NCBI RefSeq assembly: GCF_900010725.2
Contig: NZ_LR734875.1
Location: 54,955-97,028, forward strand
Direction: 5' to 3'
Source: Planktothrix serta PCC 8927
GTDB taxonomy: Bacteria > Cyanobacteriota > Cyanobacteriia > Cyanobacteriales > Microcoleaceae
DNA length: 42,074 nucleotides
The position numbers and the translations under genes were made by a program. Below are positions 24,142 through 32,978 of this stretch, in pieces (positions within the stretch are counted from its first letter, which is position 1; each line of letters begins with the position of its first letter). Below the pieces are notes generated by a model that saw only the letters and a list, made by a program, of their open reading frames with translations, had not been told where the DNA came from and made no database searches.

Positions 24142-26547
24142 ATGAATAATCCACTATCACCTCAGTGCCAAAATTTACAACATCAAGTTGATGGCTTAGT
24201 CAAACTCCTGCATCAAGAACCTTCCCTGCGACAACAAGATATTACTGCTATTCGTGCTTCTTTGAATAAAGTCATTTCTCCCAAGTTTGAAATTGTGTTT
24301 GCGGGGGCGTTTAGTGCGGGAAAATCAATGTTAATTAACGCCCTTTTAGAACGGGAGTTATTATATAGTGCAGAGGGACACGCCACCGGAACAGAATGTT
24401 ATATTGATTATGCGGAACCGGATGAAGAACGGGTGGTTTTAACCTTTTTAAGTGAAGCCGAAATTCGGGAACAAGTCGCGGCTTTATGTCAACTTTTAGG
24501 ACTGTCTTCTAATGTTAATATTAATCGCAATGATGTGATTGATTTATTAGTAGAAGGATGTGACAAAATTATTCAGCAAGAAGGAGGCGTGAATAAATCT
24601 GAACGGGCCAAAAAAGCCAAGGCTTTAGATTTATTAATCAAAGGGTTTGTGGAAAACCGCGATCGCATTCACACCCTCAACAACGCCACCTATTCGATGG
24701 AACAGTTCAACTTTTCCAACCTCAAAGAAGCGGCGGGTTATGCCCGTCGTGGCAGTAATAGCGCGGTCTTAAAACGCATCGAATACTATTGCTATCATCC
24801 CCTATTAAAAGATGGAAATGTCATTATTGACACCCCTGGAATTGATGCCCCAGTTGAAAAAGATGCCCAATTAACCTATAGCAAAATCGAGAACCCCGAT
24901 ACATCGGCGGTGGTCTGTGTTTTGAAACCTGCATCGGCGGGAGAAATGACAATAGAAGAAACAGAACTGTTAGAACGGATGCGTCAAAATCCCAGTATCC
25001 GCGATCGCGTTTTTTATATCTTTAATCGCATTGATGAGACTTGGTATAATGCCCAACTGCGTCAACGGTTAGATAACTTAATTTATTCTGATTTTCAGGA
25101 TACTACAAGAGTCTATAAAACCAGTGGATTATTAGGGTTTTATGGGAGTCAAATTAAATCAACAACGGGACGCGATCGCTTTGGATTAGATAGTATTTTT
25201 GCTGAAAGTATAAAAGGATTTGGGGGAGAAGAAGAAACCCCTCAATTTGTCTATGCTTTTAATAACTATTGTGGTAGTTCTCGGAAGCTTCCGCTCCAAT
25301 TTCGAGTCACCATTAATGGCTATGAATCTCCCAACCAAAACTATGTGAGAATTTTAGCAGATTGGGGACAACCCTTAATGGATCAGTTAATTAAAGATAG
25401 TGGAATTGAAGATTTTCGTACCGCAATTACTTACTATTTAACCCAAGAAAAACGTCCCCAACTGTTTAAAAATCTAGCCGATGATTTAGAAGATATTTGT
25501 ATTCCTCTCCGCAAGTATTACGAATCAATTCAACGGGAATTAGACAGTCAACCGCGTGAAATTGAATCGATGAAAGCCCAGGAATTACAACTTCTAAATC
25601 AACAATTGCAAGAAGCCGGACAGGAGTTTCGAGATCATATTGCAGAAGAAGTGAATCGGATTATTACCAGTAAATGTGATGGCTTTGAGCAGGATTTTAA
25701 TCAATTACAATCTCGGATGGTAAGACGTTTAGATGAATTATTAGATGCTTTTTCTGTAAAAGAAGCCTATAGTCGTGCAACCTTCAGCCATCCTCGCAAT
25801 GCAACAGCACCGTTATTAGCGGTTTTAGTCGAAGCTTTGTATTATTTGGCGAACCAATTAGAGGATATTTTAGTAGAGGCGGTTCAATCTGTAAATGCTG
25901 GGTTTTTCCGTCGTTTAGTTGAACGAGTTCGCAAGACCGAATATTATCGCAAACTCAATCGTTTATTAGGGAATGATGGCGGAATAGAACTGCGGTTAAA
26001 ACGGTTAGAAGAAGAAGTTAATCAAGCGTTAGTTGCGATGGCTAAAACAGAATGCGATCGCTATGTCCGAGAAAGTCCTAACTTCTATGATGAACGGACA
26101 TTTTCAATTTATCAATTTCGCCAAACCCTATTACAAACCTCATCCAGTTATGATATTAAAGCAATGCTTGATGCAGAACCCGCTATTCGTCAATTGTTGA
26201 AGTTAGATTTAGAACCTAAAGTTGCAGAAACCATTAATCAAACCTTCCGTCAAACCGTTAACCAAACCCTAAAAACCCAGTTATTACCGATGACAGAAAT
26301 TCAAGGGGAAGAAATTATGCAGCAATACAGTCAAGCGCGAGCTTATTTAGAGAATACCTTAGAACAGGAAGCGGAGGAAAAAATCAAAACTAATGCTCGA
26401 TTTCAGTCAGAAGTGAATCAAAAGATTGAGGAATACAATCAATTTGTTTCAGAGATTAATAGTTGTTTACAGTCGATGCAACTGTTTGAACATTTATTAC
26501 CAACCATCTCTAATTCTAGTACCAGTGATCAGCGTTTAGACTTCTAA
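24142..26547 (+). CDS. Bacterial dynamin-like GTPase
   Basis: An 801-residue protein from ATG 24142 (a TTG four codons earlier is possible). GTPase motifs: G1 GAFSAGKS at about 55-62, G2-like Thr in HATGTECY, G3 DTPGID and G4-like FNRIDE. The rest is long helical bundle (stalk) with coiled-coil stretches and a moderately hydrophobic patch (PLLAVLVEALYYLANQLEDI), consistent with a dynamin-like protein that binds and remodels membranes. Cyanobacteria use relatives in thylakoid maintenance, and others serve phage defence; which applies here cannot be told. It is a single gene and not paired, unlike many bacterial dynamins. A GC-rich hairpin follows. Confidence 0.85.
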   Translation: MNNPLSPQCQNLQHQVDGLVKLLHQEPSLRQQDITAIRASLNKVISPKFEIVFAGAFSAGKSMLINALLERELLYSAEGHATGTECYIDYAEPDEERVVLTFLSEAEIREQVAALCQLLGLSSNVNINRNDVIDLLVEGCDKIIQQEGGVNKSERAKKAKALDLLIKGFVENRDRIHTLNNATYSMEQFNFSNLKEAAGYARRGSNSAVLKRIEYYCYHPLLKDGNVIIDTPGIDAPVEKDAQLTYSKIENPDTSAVVCVLKPASAGEMTIEETELLERMRQNPSIRDRVFYIFNRIDETWYNAQLRQRLDNLIYSDFQDTTRVYKTSGLLGFYGSQIKSTTGRDRFGLDSIFAESIKGFGGEEETPQFVYAFNNYCGSSRKLPLQFRVTINGYESPNQNYVRILADWGQPLMDQLIKDSGIEDFRTAITYYLTQEKRPQLFKNLADDLEDICIPLRKYYESIQRELDSQPREIESMKAQELQLLNQQLQEAGQEFRDHIAEEVNRIITSKCDGFEQDFNQLQSRMVRRLDELLDAFSVKEAYSRATFSHPRNATAPLLAVLVEALYYLANQLEDILVEAVQSVNAGFFRRLVERVRKTEYYRKLNRLLGNDGGIELRLKRLEEEVNQALVAMAKTECDRYVRESPNFYDERTFSIYQFRQTLLQTSSSYDIKAMLDAEPAIRQLLKLDLEPKVAETINQTFRQTVNQTLKTQLLPMTEIQGEEIMQQYSQARAYLENTLEQEAEEKIKTNARFQSEVNQKIEEYNQFVSEINSCLQSMQLFEHLLPTISNSSTSDQRLDF

Positions 26548-26550
26548 TAG

Positions 26551-26572
26551 TAGGGTGGGCTTTGCCCACCTT
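26551..26572. terminator. Hairpin after the dynamin-like gene
   Basis: GGTGGGC (26554-26560), a three-base loop, then GCCCACC (26564-26570), starting a few bases after the stop codon. Only TTATT follows, so it may act as a weak terminator, or it may be one of the dispersed TAGGGTGGGC palindromes found in cyanobacteria. Confidence 0.55.
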
Positions 26573-26593
26573 ATTCCCTGTTGCTATTTTTTT

Positions 26594-26636
26594 AGGAAAC
26601 ACAAAGGCACTAAGACACAAAGGAAGAAGGATTATC
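26594..26636. repeat. ACACAAAGnnAC...GAAGGATTATC repeat, left copy
   Basis: Reads AACACAAAGGCACTAAGACA and then CAAAGGAAGAAGGATTATC. An inverted relative at 28994-29040 has CACAAAGACACAAAGACACG and then GAAGGATTATC. The pair flanks the KGK and kinase genes. Confidence 0.55.
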
Positions 26637-26728
26637 TACATTTACCTGAATAATTCATTTAATTTACTATAATATTTTGAAATTGACAAATTATATTTAT
26701 AACTCTATAATAAATTTATGGATATTTT

Positions 26729-27160
26729 ATGAGGCTAATAATCAATATGAGTGATGTTGTTGATTCAGAAAATTGTGAAGATTATGAAGTTCTATTGTTT
26801 GAGAATCATACTTCTCTTGTTCAAAAAATTAAACAAAATTTTGAGAGTGCTTTAAAAGACTCTATACAGTCTATTATAATCTCAGTTTCTGGTCAACAAT
26901 CTAGTGACATATTTCATATAATTGTAGGTGGTAAATATTGTAATCAACAATGGTTTGAAGAAGGAAAAGAGTGTAAACTTTTAAAATTAGGAGCGAAGGA
27001 ATGGCAACCCGGAAAGGTTAGAATTAAAGTTACTCTCGAATTTTGTCCTGATGAACTAGAAGAAGTAGAATTTCAAGAGGAAGAAAAAATAGACGAAATG
27101 GATAAAGTAGCAAAATCCTTAGATGATATTCGTCAGAAATTAAACCAGGAGACGAAGTAG
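26729..27160 (+). CDS. KGK family protein
   Basis: A 143-residue acidic protein. The segment LKLGAKEWQPGKVRIKVTLE followed by FCPDE matches the KGK family, a small cyanobacterial family of unknown function named for a short conserved motif; here the motif is PGK in place of KGK. The C-terminal 30 residues are a charged helix (EEKIDEMDKVAKSLDDIRQK). A second in-frame ATG at 26747 is a possible start; neither has a clear ribosome binding site. Located 80 bases before the kinase gene in the same direction, so they may be cotranscribed. Confidence 0.75.
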   Translation: MRLIINMSDVVDSENCEDYEVLLFENHTSLVQKIKQNFESALKDSIQSIIISVSGQQSSDIFHIIVGGKYCNQQWFEEGKECKLLKLGAKEWQPGKVRIKVTLEFCPDELEEVEFQEEEKIDEMDKVAKSLDDIRQKLNQETK

Positions 27161-27297
27161 TCTGGTTTCTTCTACTCCCTCTTGAAATTGGCGAAGGTAT
27201 TGTTTAACAAATCTGGTTTTTACTCTATATACGACTAAGGATGAGTTGTGCTATTATCGGCTCAACAATCCTTTTTCCCCATCCCCCCACCCCTGCG

Positions 27298-28941
27298 ATG
27301 AGTTACTGTTTTACCGTAGGATGTTCTCACCCAGAAAATCCCAACTCAGCCGAATATTGTCAAGGTTGTGGTCAATTTCTATTACTTCAAAACCGTTATC
27401 TCGCTATAAAACCTTTAAGCCGAGGGGGTTTTGGTAGAACATTTTTAGCAATTGATCAACAAATTCCTTCCCATCCCTATTGTGTGATTAAACAATTTTT
27501 GTTTCAATATGAAAACCCCAAGGATTATGAAACCGCAGCCAAATTATTTCGTCAAGAAGCAGTGCGTTTAGATCAATTGGGAAAACACCCTCAAATTCCT
27601 CAACTTCTAGCTCATTTTGAGCAAAATCAACAATTGTTTATTGTGCAAGAATATATTGAGGGAAAAACTTTATTTGATGAACTTAAAGAAAGCGGATTAT
27701 TTTCAGAGAAAAAAATCTGGCAAGTGTTAAAACAAATTCTTCCAGTTTTACAGTTTATTCATGAACAAAATATTATTCATCGAGATATTAAACCCGCTAA
27801 TTTGATGCGGCGATGTTCTCTCGATCCGCTTCAAAATTTATTAAATCCTGTTGAAGATTTAACCCAAAGTCCTCCAACTTTGAAAATGGGAGAACAGGAA
27901 CAGGTTCAAATTAGTCTGAAACTCAAACAGCAGATTTCAAATATTTTTTCAGAGAAAAATTCTCAAAATACAATTAACCAAAATATAGAAACAGGTGATA
28001 TTGTTCTCATTGATTTTGGCGTAGCAAAAGTGTTAACAGGAACTGCTTTACTCCACAGTGGAACAATTATTGGAACACCGGAATTTATGGCTCCTGAACA
28101 AACTAGAGGAAATGTTTATCCAGCCAGTGATTTGTATAGTTTGGGAGTCACTTGTTTATATTTAATTACGGGAATTTCCCCAGGAAAATTATATGATGAG
28201 CATAATGATCAATGGAATTGGAAAAATTATTTATCGTCTCAACAAATCATTAGCGATCGCTTAGAAACCGTATTAAATCGGTTAATTTCCCCCGCAATTA
28301 ATCAGCGTTATAAATCTGCCGAAGAAGCCTTAAAAGACATTGAATCTTTTGAAAGTTCTATAAATATTGCAGTTAAACCTGTTATTTCTATTAAAAAGAC
28401 ATCTCCAAAACTCCCCCAAACTCCTCCTAAAACGCCTAGTTTATTAGATCGAATTAAAGAGAATTTTGGCTATCAGCCATTAAATGATCCTTTAAAATCT
28501 GCCGTTGGTGTTGATTATACTAAACTACAAACTCTATTAGCTCAAAAACGGTGGAAACTAGCGGATCAAGAAACCTGGCTCGTCTTGTGTGCAGCACTCA
28601 AAAAATCTAAAAAAGCCTACATACACGCCAAGGATTTAGAAAACTTACCCTGTGAAGATTTAAAAACTATTAATCATCTTTGGGTAAAATATAGTAATGG
28701 ACGGTTTGGGTTTAGTATTCAAAATCAAATTTATCAACAAACTGAAAGAGATTATGGAGAATTTTGTCAGCAAGTTGGATGGTTAACTTATAATCCCCAT
28801 AATCCTAATTATGGCATTGAATATAAAATCTCTGCTCCCATCGGACATTTACCCACCCGTAATTGGATTATTGCTACCGGAAAATGGTGGCAACATTTAG
28901 AAATTTTAGCAGAAAAAATAGAAACTTGTAAAATCAATTAA
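27298..28941 (+). CDS. Ser/Thr protein kinase with N-terminal Cys motif and C-terminal GUN4 domain
   Basis: A 547-residue protein from ATG 27298; an ATG at 27241 would add 19 residues that precede the conserved start. Order: a four-Cys knuckle (Cys4, Cys9, Cys21, Cys24), then a Hanks-type kinase with glycine loop GGFGRTF (43-49), Lys65 (VIKQF), HRDIKPAN (161-168), DFG (239-241), GTPEFMAPEQ and SDLYSLGVT. About 60 extra residues rich in Gln, Asn and Glu separate HRDIKPAN from DFG, far more than normal. After a Pro/Lys linker comes a GUN4 domain (YTKLQTLLAQKRWKLADQET ... YGIEYKISAPIGHLPTRNW), the porphyrin-binding module that stimulates Mg-chelatase. No membrane segment. It suggests signalling tied to tetrapyrroles; that is inference. 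Confidence 0.9.
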   Translation: MSYCFTVGCSHPENPNSAEYCQGCGQFLLLQNRYLAIKPLSRGGFGRTFLAIDQQIPSHPYCVIKQFLFQYENPKDYETAAKLFRQEAVRLDQLGKHPQIPQLLAHFEQNQQLFIVQEYIEGKTLFDELKESGLFSEKKIWQVLKQILPVLQFIHEQNIIHRDIKPANLMRRCSLDPLQNLLNPVEDLTQSPPTLKMGEQEQVQISLKLKQQISNIFSEKNSQNTINQNIETGDIVLIDFGVAKVLTGTALLHSGTIIGTPEFMAPEQTRGNVYPASDLYSLGVTCLYLITGISPGKLYDEHNDQWNWKNYLSSQQIISDRLETVLNRLISPAINQRYKSAEEALKDIESFESSINIAVKPVISIKKTSPKLPQTPPKTPSLLDRIKENFGYQPLNDPLKSAVGVDYTKLQTLLAQKRWKLADQETWLVLCAALKKSKKAYIHAKDLENLPCEDLKTINHLWVKYSNGRFGFSIQNQIYQQTERDYGEFCQQVGWLTYNPHNPNYGIEYKISAPIGHLPTRNWIIATGKWWQHLEILAEKIETCKIN

Positions 28942-28993
28942 TCATTGAGTGATAGATAAAAACCCGGTTTCTCAAACAATACCCTCGCCTTGA

Positions 28994-29040
28994 TAATCCT
29001 TCTCTCTTTCTTCGTGTCTTTGTGTCTTTGTGGTAACTTC
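28994..29040. repeat. GATAATCCTTC...CTTTGTGTCTTTGTG repeat, right (inverted) copy
   Basis: Inverted relative of the repeat at 26594-26636, sharing GATAATCCTTC and several CTTTGTGT units. It lies just after the kinase-GUN4 gene. Confidence 0.55.
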
Positions 29041-29087
29041 AAAAATGGCGACAGTATTGTCAAAAAAACAGGGTTTTATGGTATAAT

Positions 29088-29642
29088 CTATTGAGGAGAA
29101 ATCGGTTGTACAAACCGTTGATTTGCCCGCACAAAACATTGGGAAGGTGCGCCTGCTTCATCGGTTTTTTCAACATAAATCCAAGGTTGTTGTTTCGTAT
29201 CGTAAACCACACCAAATCCCGCAGGGCCTAAATTAATTTCAAAATCTTGTCCGGGTTTTAATTGTCCAACTACAGGCCAATTATCAATATTTAATTCGGT
29301 TTTATTGCTGGGATTTTCTAATTTTTCATAAGTGGTATTTCCTAACATCCGACAATCAATTCCTTGAGCATTGGGGTTGGTTGCTTCCCAGGAAGAATGA
29401 GGCGATCGCTGATAATCTCCATTCGCCTGCGGTTGGGGTAATTGTACGGGATTTTTCTCTGTTTCCCCAGTATTTAAGGGAACTTTTGGTAACTCCCAAT
29501 AATAATTTACAGTCTCCTCCCCTTGAGGAGTTAGGGAATTAAAGGAGGTTTGACAGGCGATCGCACTCACTCCCATTCCTGTTACAACTAACCCCAAACC
29601 CAAGGATAAAATCGTCGTTCTCAAATGATTTTTAGCGGTCAT
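29088..29642 (-). CDS. Exported or lipoprotein of unknown function
   Basis: A 184-residue protein. The start at 29642 overlaps the miaB stop as ATGA, so it is translationally coupled; four extra residues from an upstream start are unlikely. A basic N-terminus and hydrophobic core ([22 protein letters not shown]) give a signal peptide, with Cys in AIAC a possible lipidation site. The mature part is Pro/Gln/Asn-rich, with [20 protein letters not shown] and [14 protein letters not shown], a pattern like an SH3b-type beta domain, followed by a short C-terminal FVQPI. Probably periplasmic. No known function. Confidence 0.7.
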   Translation of the reverse strand: MTAKNHLRTTILSLGLGLVVTGMGVSAIACQTSFNSLTPQGEETVNYYWELPKVPLNTGETEKNPVQLPQPQANGDYQRSPHSSWEATNPNAQGIDCRMLGNTTYEKLENPSNKTELNIDNWPVVGQLKPGQDFEINLGPAGFGVVYDTKQQPWIYVEKTDEAGAPSQCFVRANQRFVQPISPQ

Positions 29643-30997
29643 ACAGGTATACACAACTCAACAGGTTCTCCAGTTAGACTAAAGGGTCTTACCTGGGTTA
29701 TTTTCACTTTCACCTGTTGACCTTTTAATTCCGCTAAATTTCCAGAGAAAAACGTTAAACGATTTCCCCGTGTCCGCCCCATAACTTGAGAAGGATCTTT
29801 AGAATTTGTTCCCTCAACTAACACTTCTTCAATTCTGTTAAAATAACGCTGTGAACGTTCAGCAGCTTTAACAGAAACTAAGCGATTTAATCGTTGTAAA
29901 CGATCAGCTTTCACCTCCTCACTCAGTTGATTTTCCCACAACGCCGCCGGAGTCCCTGGACGAGGAGAATAAGCTGCGGTATTTAACAAATCAAAGCCAA
30001 TATCATCCACTAATTTTAGTGTATTTTCAAACTGTTCCTCGGTTTCCCCAGGAAATCCGACAATAGCATCCGCACTAATAGAAGCATCCGGCATATACTC
30101 CCGAATCGTATTAATAATTCGGCGATATTTTTCATGGGTATAACCCCGTGCCATTGCCTTTAAAAGCTGATTATCTCCCGACTGAAACGGGATGTGAAAA
30201 TGTTCACAAACTTTCGGAAGTTCCGCACAAGCTCGAATCAATCTTTCGGTAAAATAACGGGGGTGACTGGTGGCAAATCGAATCCGTTCAATACCGGGTA
30301 CATCATGAATAAAATATAATAAATCCGTGAAGTTATATAAATGCCGACCTTCAGGAGTTGAACCGGGCAAATCACGACCGTAGGCATCAATATTTTGTCC
30401 TAATAATGTTATTTCTTTATACCCTAAACGAGCTAATTCTTCAATTTCAGCACGAATAGCTTCTGGTCTGCGAGATTGTTCAATCCCGCGCACATTAGGA
30501 ACTACACAATAAGTACAGCGTTCATTACAACCATAAATCACATTAACCCATGCCGTCACTTCACTATCTCGACGGGGTTTAGTAATATCTTCGATGATTT
30601 CTATGGCTTCTGTCGCAACAATTTGATTGCCATCAAACACCTGTTCTAATAAGTCTTGTAAACGGTTGGCGTGTTGTGGCCCCATAACTAAATCGATTTC
30701 AGGAACCCGACGCAGCAAGGTTTCCCCTTCCTGTTGAGCAACACATCCGGCGACAATAATGGTTAAATTCGGTTCTTCCTGTTTGCGTTTTGCCTGTCTT
30801 CCTAAATAGGAATAAACCTTTTGTTCGGCATTATCTCGAATCGTACAAGTATTATAAAGAATCACATTGGCATCATTGGGATCTTCAGTAAAATCAAATC
30901 CCATTTCTTCTAAAACACCCGCCATGCGTTCAGAGTCAGCTTTATTCATCTGACAGCCGAAAGTTGTAATATGGTAACGTCGAGAATTTGTACTCAT
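29639..30997 (-). CDS. miaB: tRNA-2-methylthio-N6-dimethylallyladenosine synthase MiaB
   Basis: A 452-residue radical SAM methylthiotransferase that adds a methylthio group to i6A37 of tRNAs reading UNN codons. N-terminal UPF0004 domain with Cys15 ([12 protein letters not shown]), Cys51 and Cys85 ([11 protein letters not shown]) for the auxiliary Fe-S cluster; radical SAM triad Cys157/161/164 ([10 protein letters not shown]); and a C-terminal TRAM domain ([20 protein letters not shown]). Full length. It overlaps the following exported-protein gene by an ATGA junction. Divergent from a small membrane-protein gene, with a T-rich promoter-like gap (TTATAAT near 31057). Confidence 0.96.
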   Translation of the reverse strand: MSTNSRRYHITTFGCQMNKADSERMAGVLEEMGFDFTEDPNDANVILYNTCTIRDNAEQKVYSYLGRQAKRKQEEPNLTIIVAGCVAQQEGETLLRRVPEIDLVMGPQHANRLQDLLEQVFDGNQIVATEAIEIIEDITKPRRDSEVTAWVNVIYGCNERCTYCVVPNVRGIEQSRRPEAIRAEIEELARLGYKEITLLGQNIDAYGRDLPGSTPEGRHLYNFTDLLYFIHDVPGIERIRFATSHPRYFTERLIRACAELPKVCEHFHIPFQSGDNQLLKAMARGYTHEKYRRIINTIREYMPDASISADAIVGFPGETEEQFENTLKLVDDIGFDLLNTAAYSPRPGTPAALWENQLSEEVKADRLQRLNRLVSVKAAERSQRYFNRIEEVLVEGTNSKDPSQVMGRTRGNRLTFFSGNLAELKGQQVKVKITQVRPFSLTGEPVELCIPV

Positions 30998-31104
30998 CGA
31001 ATTTTAGCAGTCTCCTATTTCTTGAAAAAGGTTAAATGCAACCTCTCTACACAGTTTATTATAATTGATTTTGTCTGTTTTTGTAATATTTACGGTTCAG
31101 AACG

Positions 31105-31272
31105 ATGAAACCCAAACAAATTGTCTACACTTTAGCTGCTATTTCCATTGTCGGGTCTTTTTTGTTAACAACTCAAAATCCGGCGTTAGAATTAGCATTT
31201 TTAACAGGATTTTTGTTAGCAATTTTAACCAAAGGAATCAGAAAACGGCGCTCTGTGTCTAAAGATATTTAA
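31105..31272 (+). CDS. Small membrane protein, 55 residues
   Basis: A short ORF from ATG 31105 that overlaps a longer, unlikely ORF in another frame. Translation begins MKPKQIVYTLAAISIVGSFL, a basic end with a membrane helix, then a second hydrophobic stretch (LELAFLTGFLLAILTKG), then a basic tail (RKRRSVSKDI). The topology of two helices with positive ends and the normal codon usage make it more convincing than the competing frame. There is no strong ribosome binding site. It is divergent from miaB. Function unknown. Confidence 0.55.
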   Translation: MKPKQIVYTLAAISIVGSFLLTTQNPALELAFLTGFLLAILTKGIRKRRSVSKDI

Positions 31273-31360
31273 AAATTATTATTGAAAAAATTAGATTTTA
31301 GAGTTAAACTATAATTAGGATAATTGTAGGGGATCTGAATCTAAAACAAGGGAGTAAAAA

Positions 31361-31576
31361 ATGGTTAATATTGACTATCTTACCAATAAAGATGGAGAAG
31401 CGATCGCTGTGGTCATTCCGATTGATATCTGGCGAAAATTGTTGCCAACTGACGAAGTTTCCTTTGAAGAACTTACTGAAGCTATAGAAGATTATTGCAT
31501 GAATAAAGCGATTGATGAAGCTGTGAATACACCATTGCTGAATCGTTCTGAAGCCTTAGCTTATCTGGAGGAATAA
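31361..31576 (+). CDS. Antitoxin of a RelE-type toxin-antitoxin pair
   Basis: A 71-residue acidic protein. The N-terminal part (VNIDYLTNKDGEAIAVVIPI) has the strand-helix pattern of Phd/RelB-type antitoxins and the C-terminal part is an acidic helix suited to wrap a toxin. GGGAG lies at good spacing before the ATG. The toxin gene starts five bases after its stop, the usual antitoxin-first order, so the operon is probably autorepressed by the complex. Confidence 0.8.
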   Translation: MVNIDYLTNKDGEAIAVVIPIDIWRKLLPTDEVSFEELTEAIEDYCMNKAIDEAVNTPLLNRSEALAYLEE

Positions 31577-31580
31577 TGGC

Positions 31581-31850
31581 TTGAAAGTTCAATATCGTCA
31601 GGCTTTCTTAAAAGATCTCAAACAACTGAAAAGTTCGACATCCTACCAACGCATCTATGAGGTAGTATTTATAACTCTGGAAGCTATCAACACTTTAGAA
31701 GAAATTCCTAACATTAAAGCGATGCGAGGTTATACAAGTCGCTATCGAATTCGTATCGGTGATTACCGCATAGGAATAGAAGTGAATGGAGATATTATAG
31801 AAGTAATGCGGGTTCTACATCGTCGAGAATTTTATCGTTACTTTCCGTAA
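31581..31850 (+). CDS. RelE/ParE-family toxin
   Basis: An 89-residue basic protein. RQAFLKDLKQLKSSTSYQRI, then MRGYTSRYRIRIGDYRIGIE and VMRVLHRREFYRYFP are the canonical RelE-type mRNA interferase segments, with Arg-rich strands. The only fitting start is TTG at 31581, with GGAGG nine bases upstream in the end of the antitoxin gene; an ATG at 31574 runs straight into a stop. Activity would be cleavage of mRNA at the ribosome. It ends one base before the stop codon of the convergent DUF2281 gene. Confidence 0.88.
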   Translation: MKVQYRQAFLKDLKQLKSSTSYQRIYEVVFITLEAINTLEEIPNIKAMRGYTSRYRIRIGDYRIGIEVNGDIIEVMRVLHRREFYRYFP

Positions 31851-32048
31851 TTATTGAGAATCAAAATCATCTGCCATCCAGATTTTACCTTTCCAGATTC
31901 CAAGTCCTCCTCGCTTGGTAGGTTTCTCTATTTGAGGTGTTTCCTCATTGTATCGGTTCACAAGAAATTCCGTATAGTCAAGCACTGCTTGTTTAACAGA
32001 TTTAGGTAATTTTTCGACATTTTTTAAGATCGCTGTTTCTATTTTCAT
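31851..32048 (-). CDS. DUF2281-like antitoxin, unpaired
   Basis: A 65-residue protein: ILKNVEKLPKSVKQAVLDYT, then EFLVNRY, a charged linker and GLGIWKGKIWMADDFDSQ. This is the layout of DUF2281/VapB-type antitoxins, which normally precede a PIN-domain toxin. AGAGGAT upstream of the ATG supports the start. Downstream lies only the convergent RelE toxin, so its own toxin is missing: an orphan, or a trans-acting antitoxin. Confidence 0.8.
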   Translation of the reverse strand: MKIETAILKNVEKLPKSVKQAVLDYTEFLVNRYNEETPQIEKPTKRGGLGIWKGKIWMADDFDSQ

Positions 32049-32096
32049 TTTTCACTATCCTCTAAATAAATTTGAGAAAACGTCGATAAAAGAGGG

Positions 32097-32840
32097 TTAA
32101 ATTTCTCCCCTATCTAAACCCAAAGCGTCAGCAATTTGTTCATTTGTTAACCCCATTTCTCGTAACCGAGGAATCGCGTTGCGTCGAGATTTCTCCGCCC
32201 GTTCAGCCTGTTCTTTTCCGGTGGGAATAATAACCCCTTTATCATCACACCATCGCAACCAAAGCTCCTGTTTTTCTTCATAAATTCCTGACCAAATAGT
32301 TAACCCTAAACCAATTTGTTCTAACCAAAAGATAGATTGATTTTCAATTTTCGTTGGTGCTAACGCTTGATAGTTTCCCTCGCGTAAAACATAAACTCGT
32401 AATAAAATATCGCCTAATTGTTGTAACGGGTCAAAGACTGCATAATAAGTTACCCGCATTCGAGCATAATCGATTAACTTCCGCCCCAGTTCATTACCTT
32501 CTTGATTAGAAACAATTTCAATTACCACATCGGGCGGTTTACCAAACTCCCAAATAAAATAAGTTCGATTTCGTTTTTCTCGAAAATCTGGCGGGACTTC
32601 AACATCTAAAGATAAAAATACATCCGGTACAATAGGAGGATGACGAATTGCATAGAAAATCCCCACATTTGCATCGGCTAAAAAGGTTGAATTTTCTCCT
32701 GTTCTTTGCCAAGAACTATATAAACATTCAACTAATAAACGCTGTAACTTTGCCGAGAGAAAATTATCCACAGGAGTATCATCCTCGGTAATAACTTCTG
32801 TTAAATCAATTGTTGGAGGTTGAATCGGTGTGATAGACAT
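32097..32840 (-). CDS. Uma2 family (DUF820) putative endonuclease
   Basis: A 247-residue Uma2-family protein, more diverged than the one at 14833. Core motifs: VPDVFLSLDVEVP (Asp), PDVVIEIVSNQEGNE (Glu) followed by KLIDYARMRVTYYAVFDP. A C-terminal helical extension after about 205 (EQAERAEKSRRNAIPRLREM, then GLTNEQIADALGL) looks like the coiled tail common in this family. It is 48 bases upstream of the DUF2281 gene on the same strand, with no toxin between. Function unknown. Confidence 0.85.
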   Translation of the reverse strand: MSITPIQPPTIDLTEVITEDDTPVDNFLSAKLQRLLVECLYSSWQRTGENSTFLADANVGIFYAIRHPPIVPDVFLSLDVEVPPDFREKRNRTYFIWEFGKPPDVVIEIVSNQEGNELGRKLIDYARMRVTYYAVFDPLQQLGDILLRVYVLREGNYQALAPTKIENQSIFWLEQIGLGLTIWSGIYEEKQELWLRWCDDKGVIIPTGKEQAERAEKSRRNAIPRLREMGLTNEQIADALGLDRGEI

Positions 32841-32978
32841 AATATAATGATGCTATCTGTTTACAGACTATTATAGCAATTCTTGCTGATATTGTAATAT
32901 TTTATTGTAGGGGTTTGGTCTTCAAACCCCCATCCCAAATCAGGGAACAAGAACAAATCTTTATAATGAAATCAAGGT

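Noticed and set aside
31065-31262. A 65-residue ORF in the miaB upstream gap
   Set aside because: The overlapping frame at 31105-31272 has membrane-protein character and cleaner composition; this one looks like its shadow.
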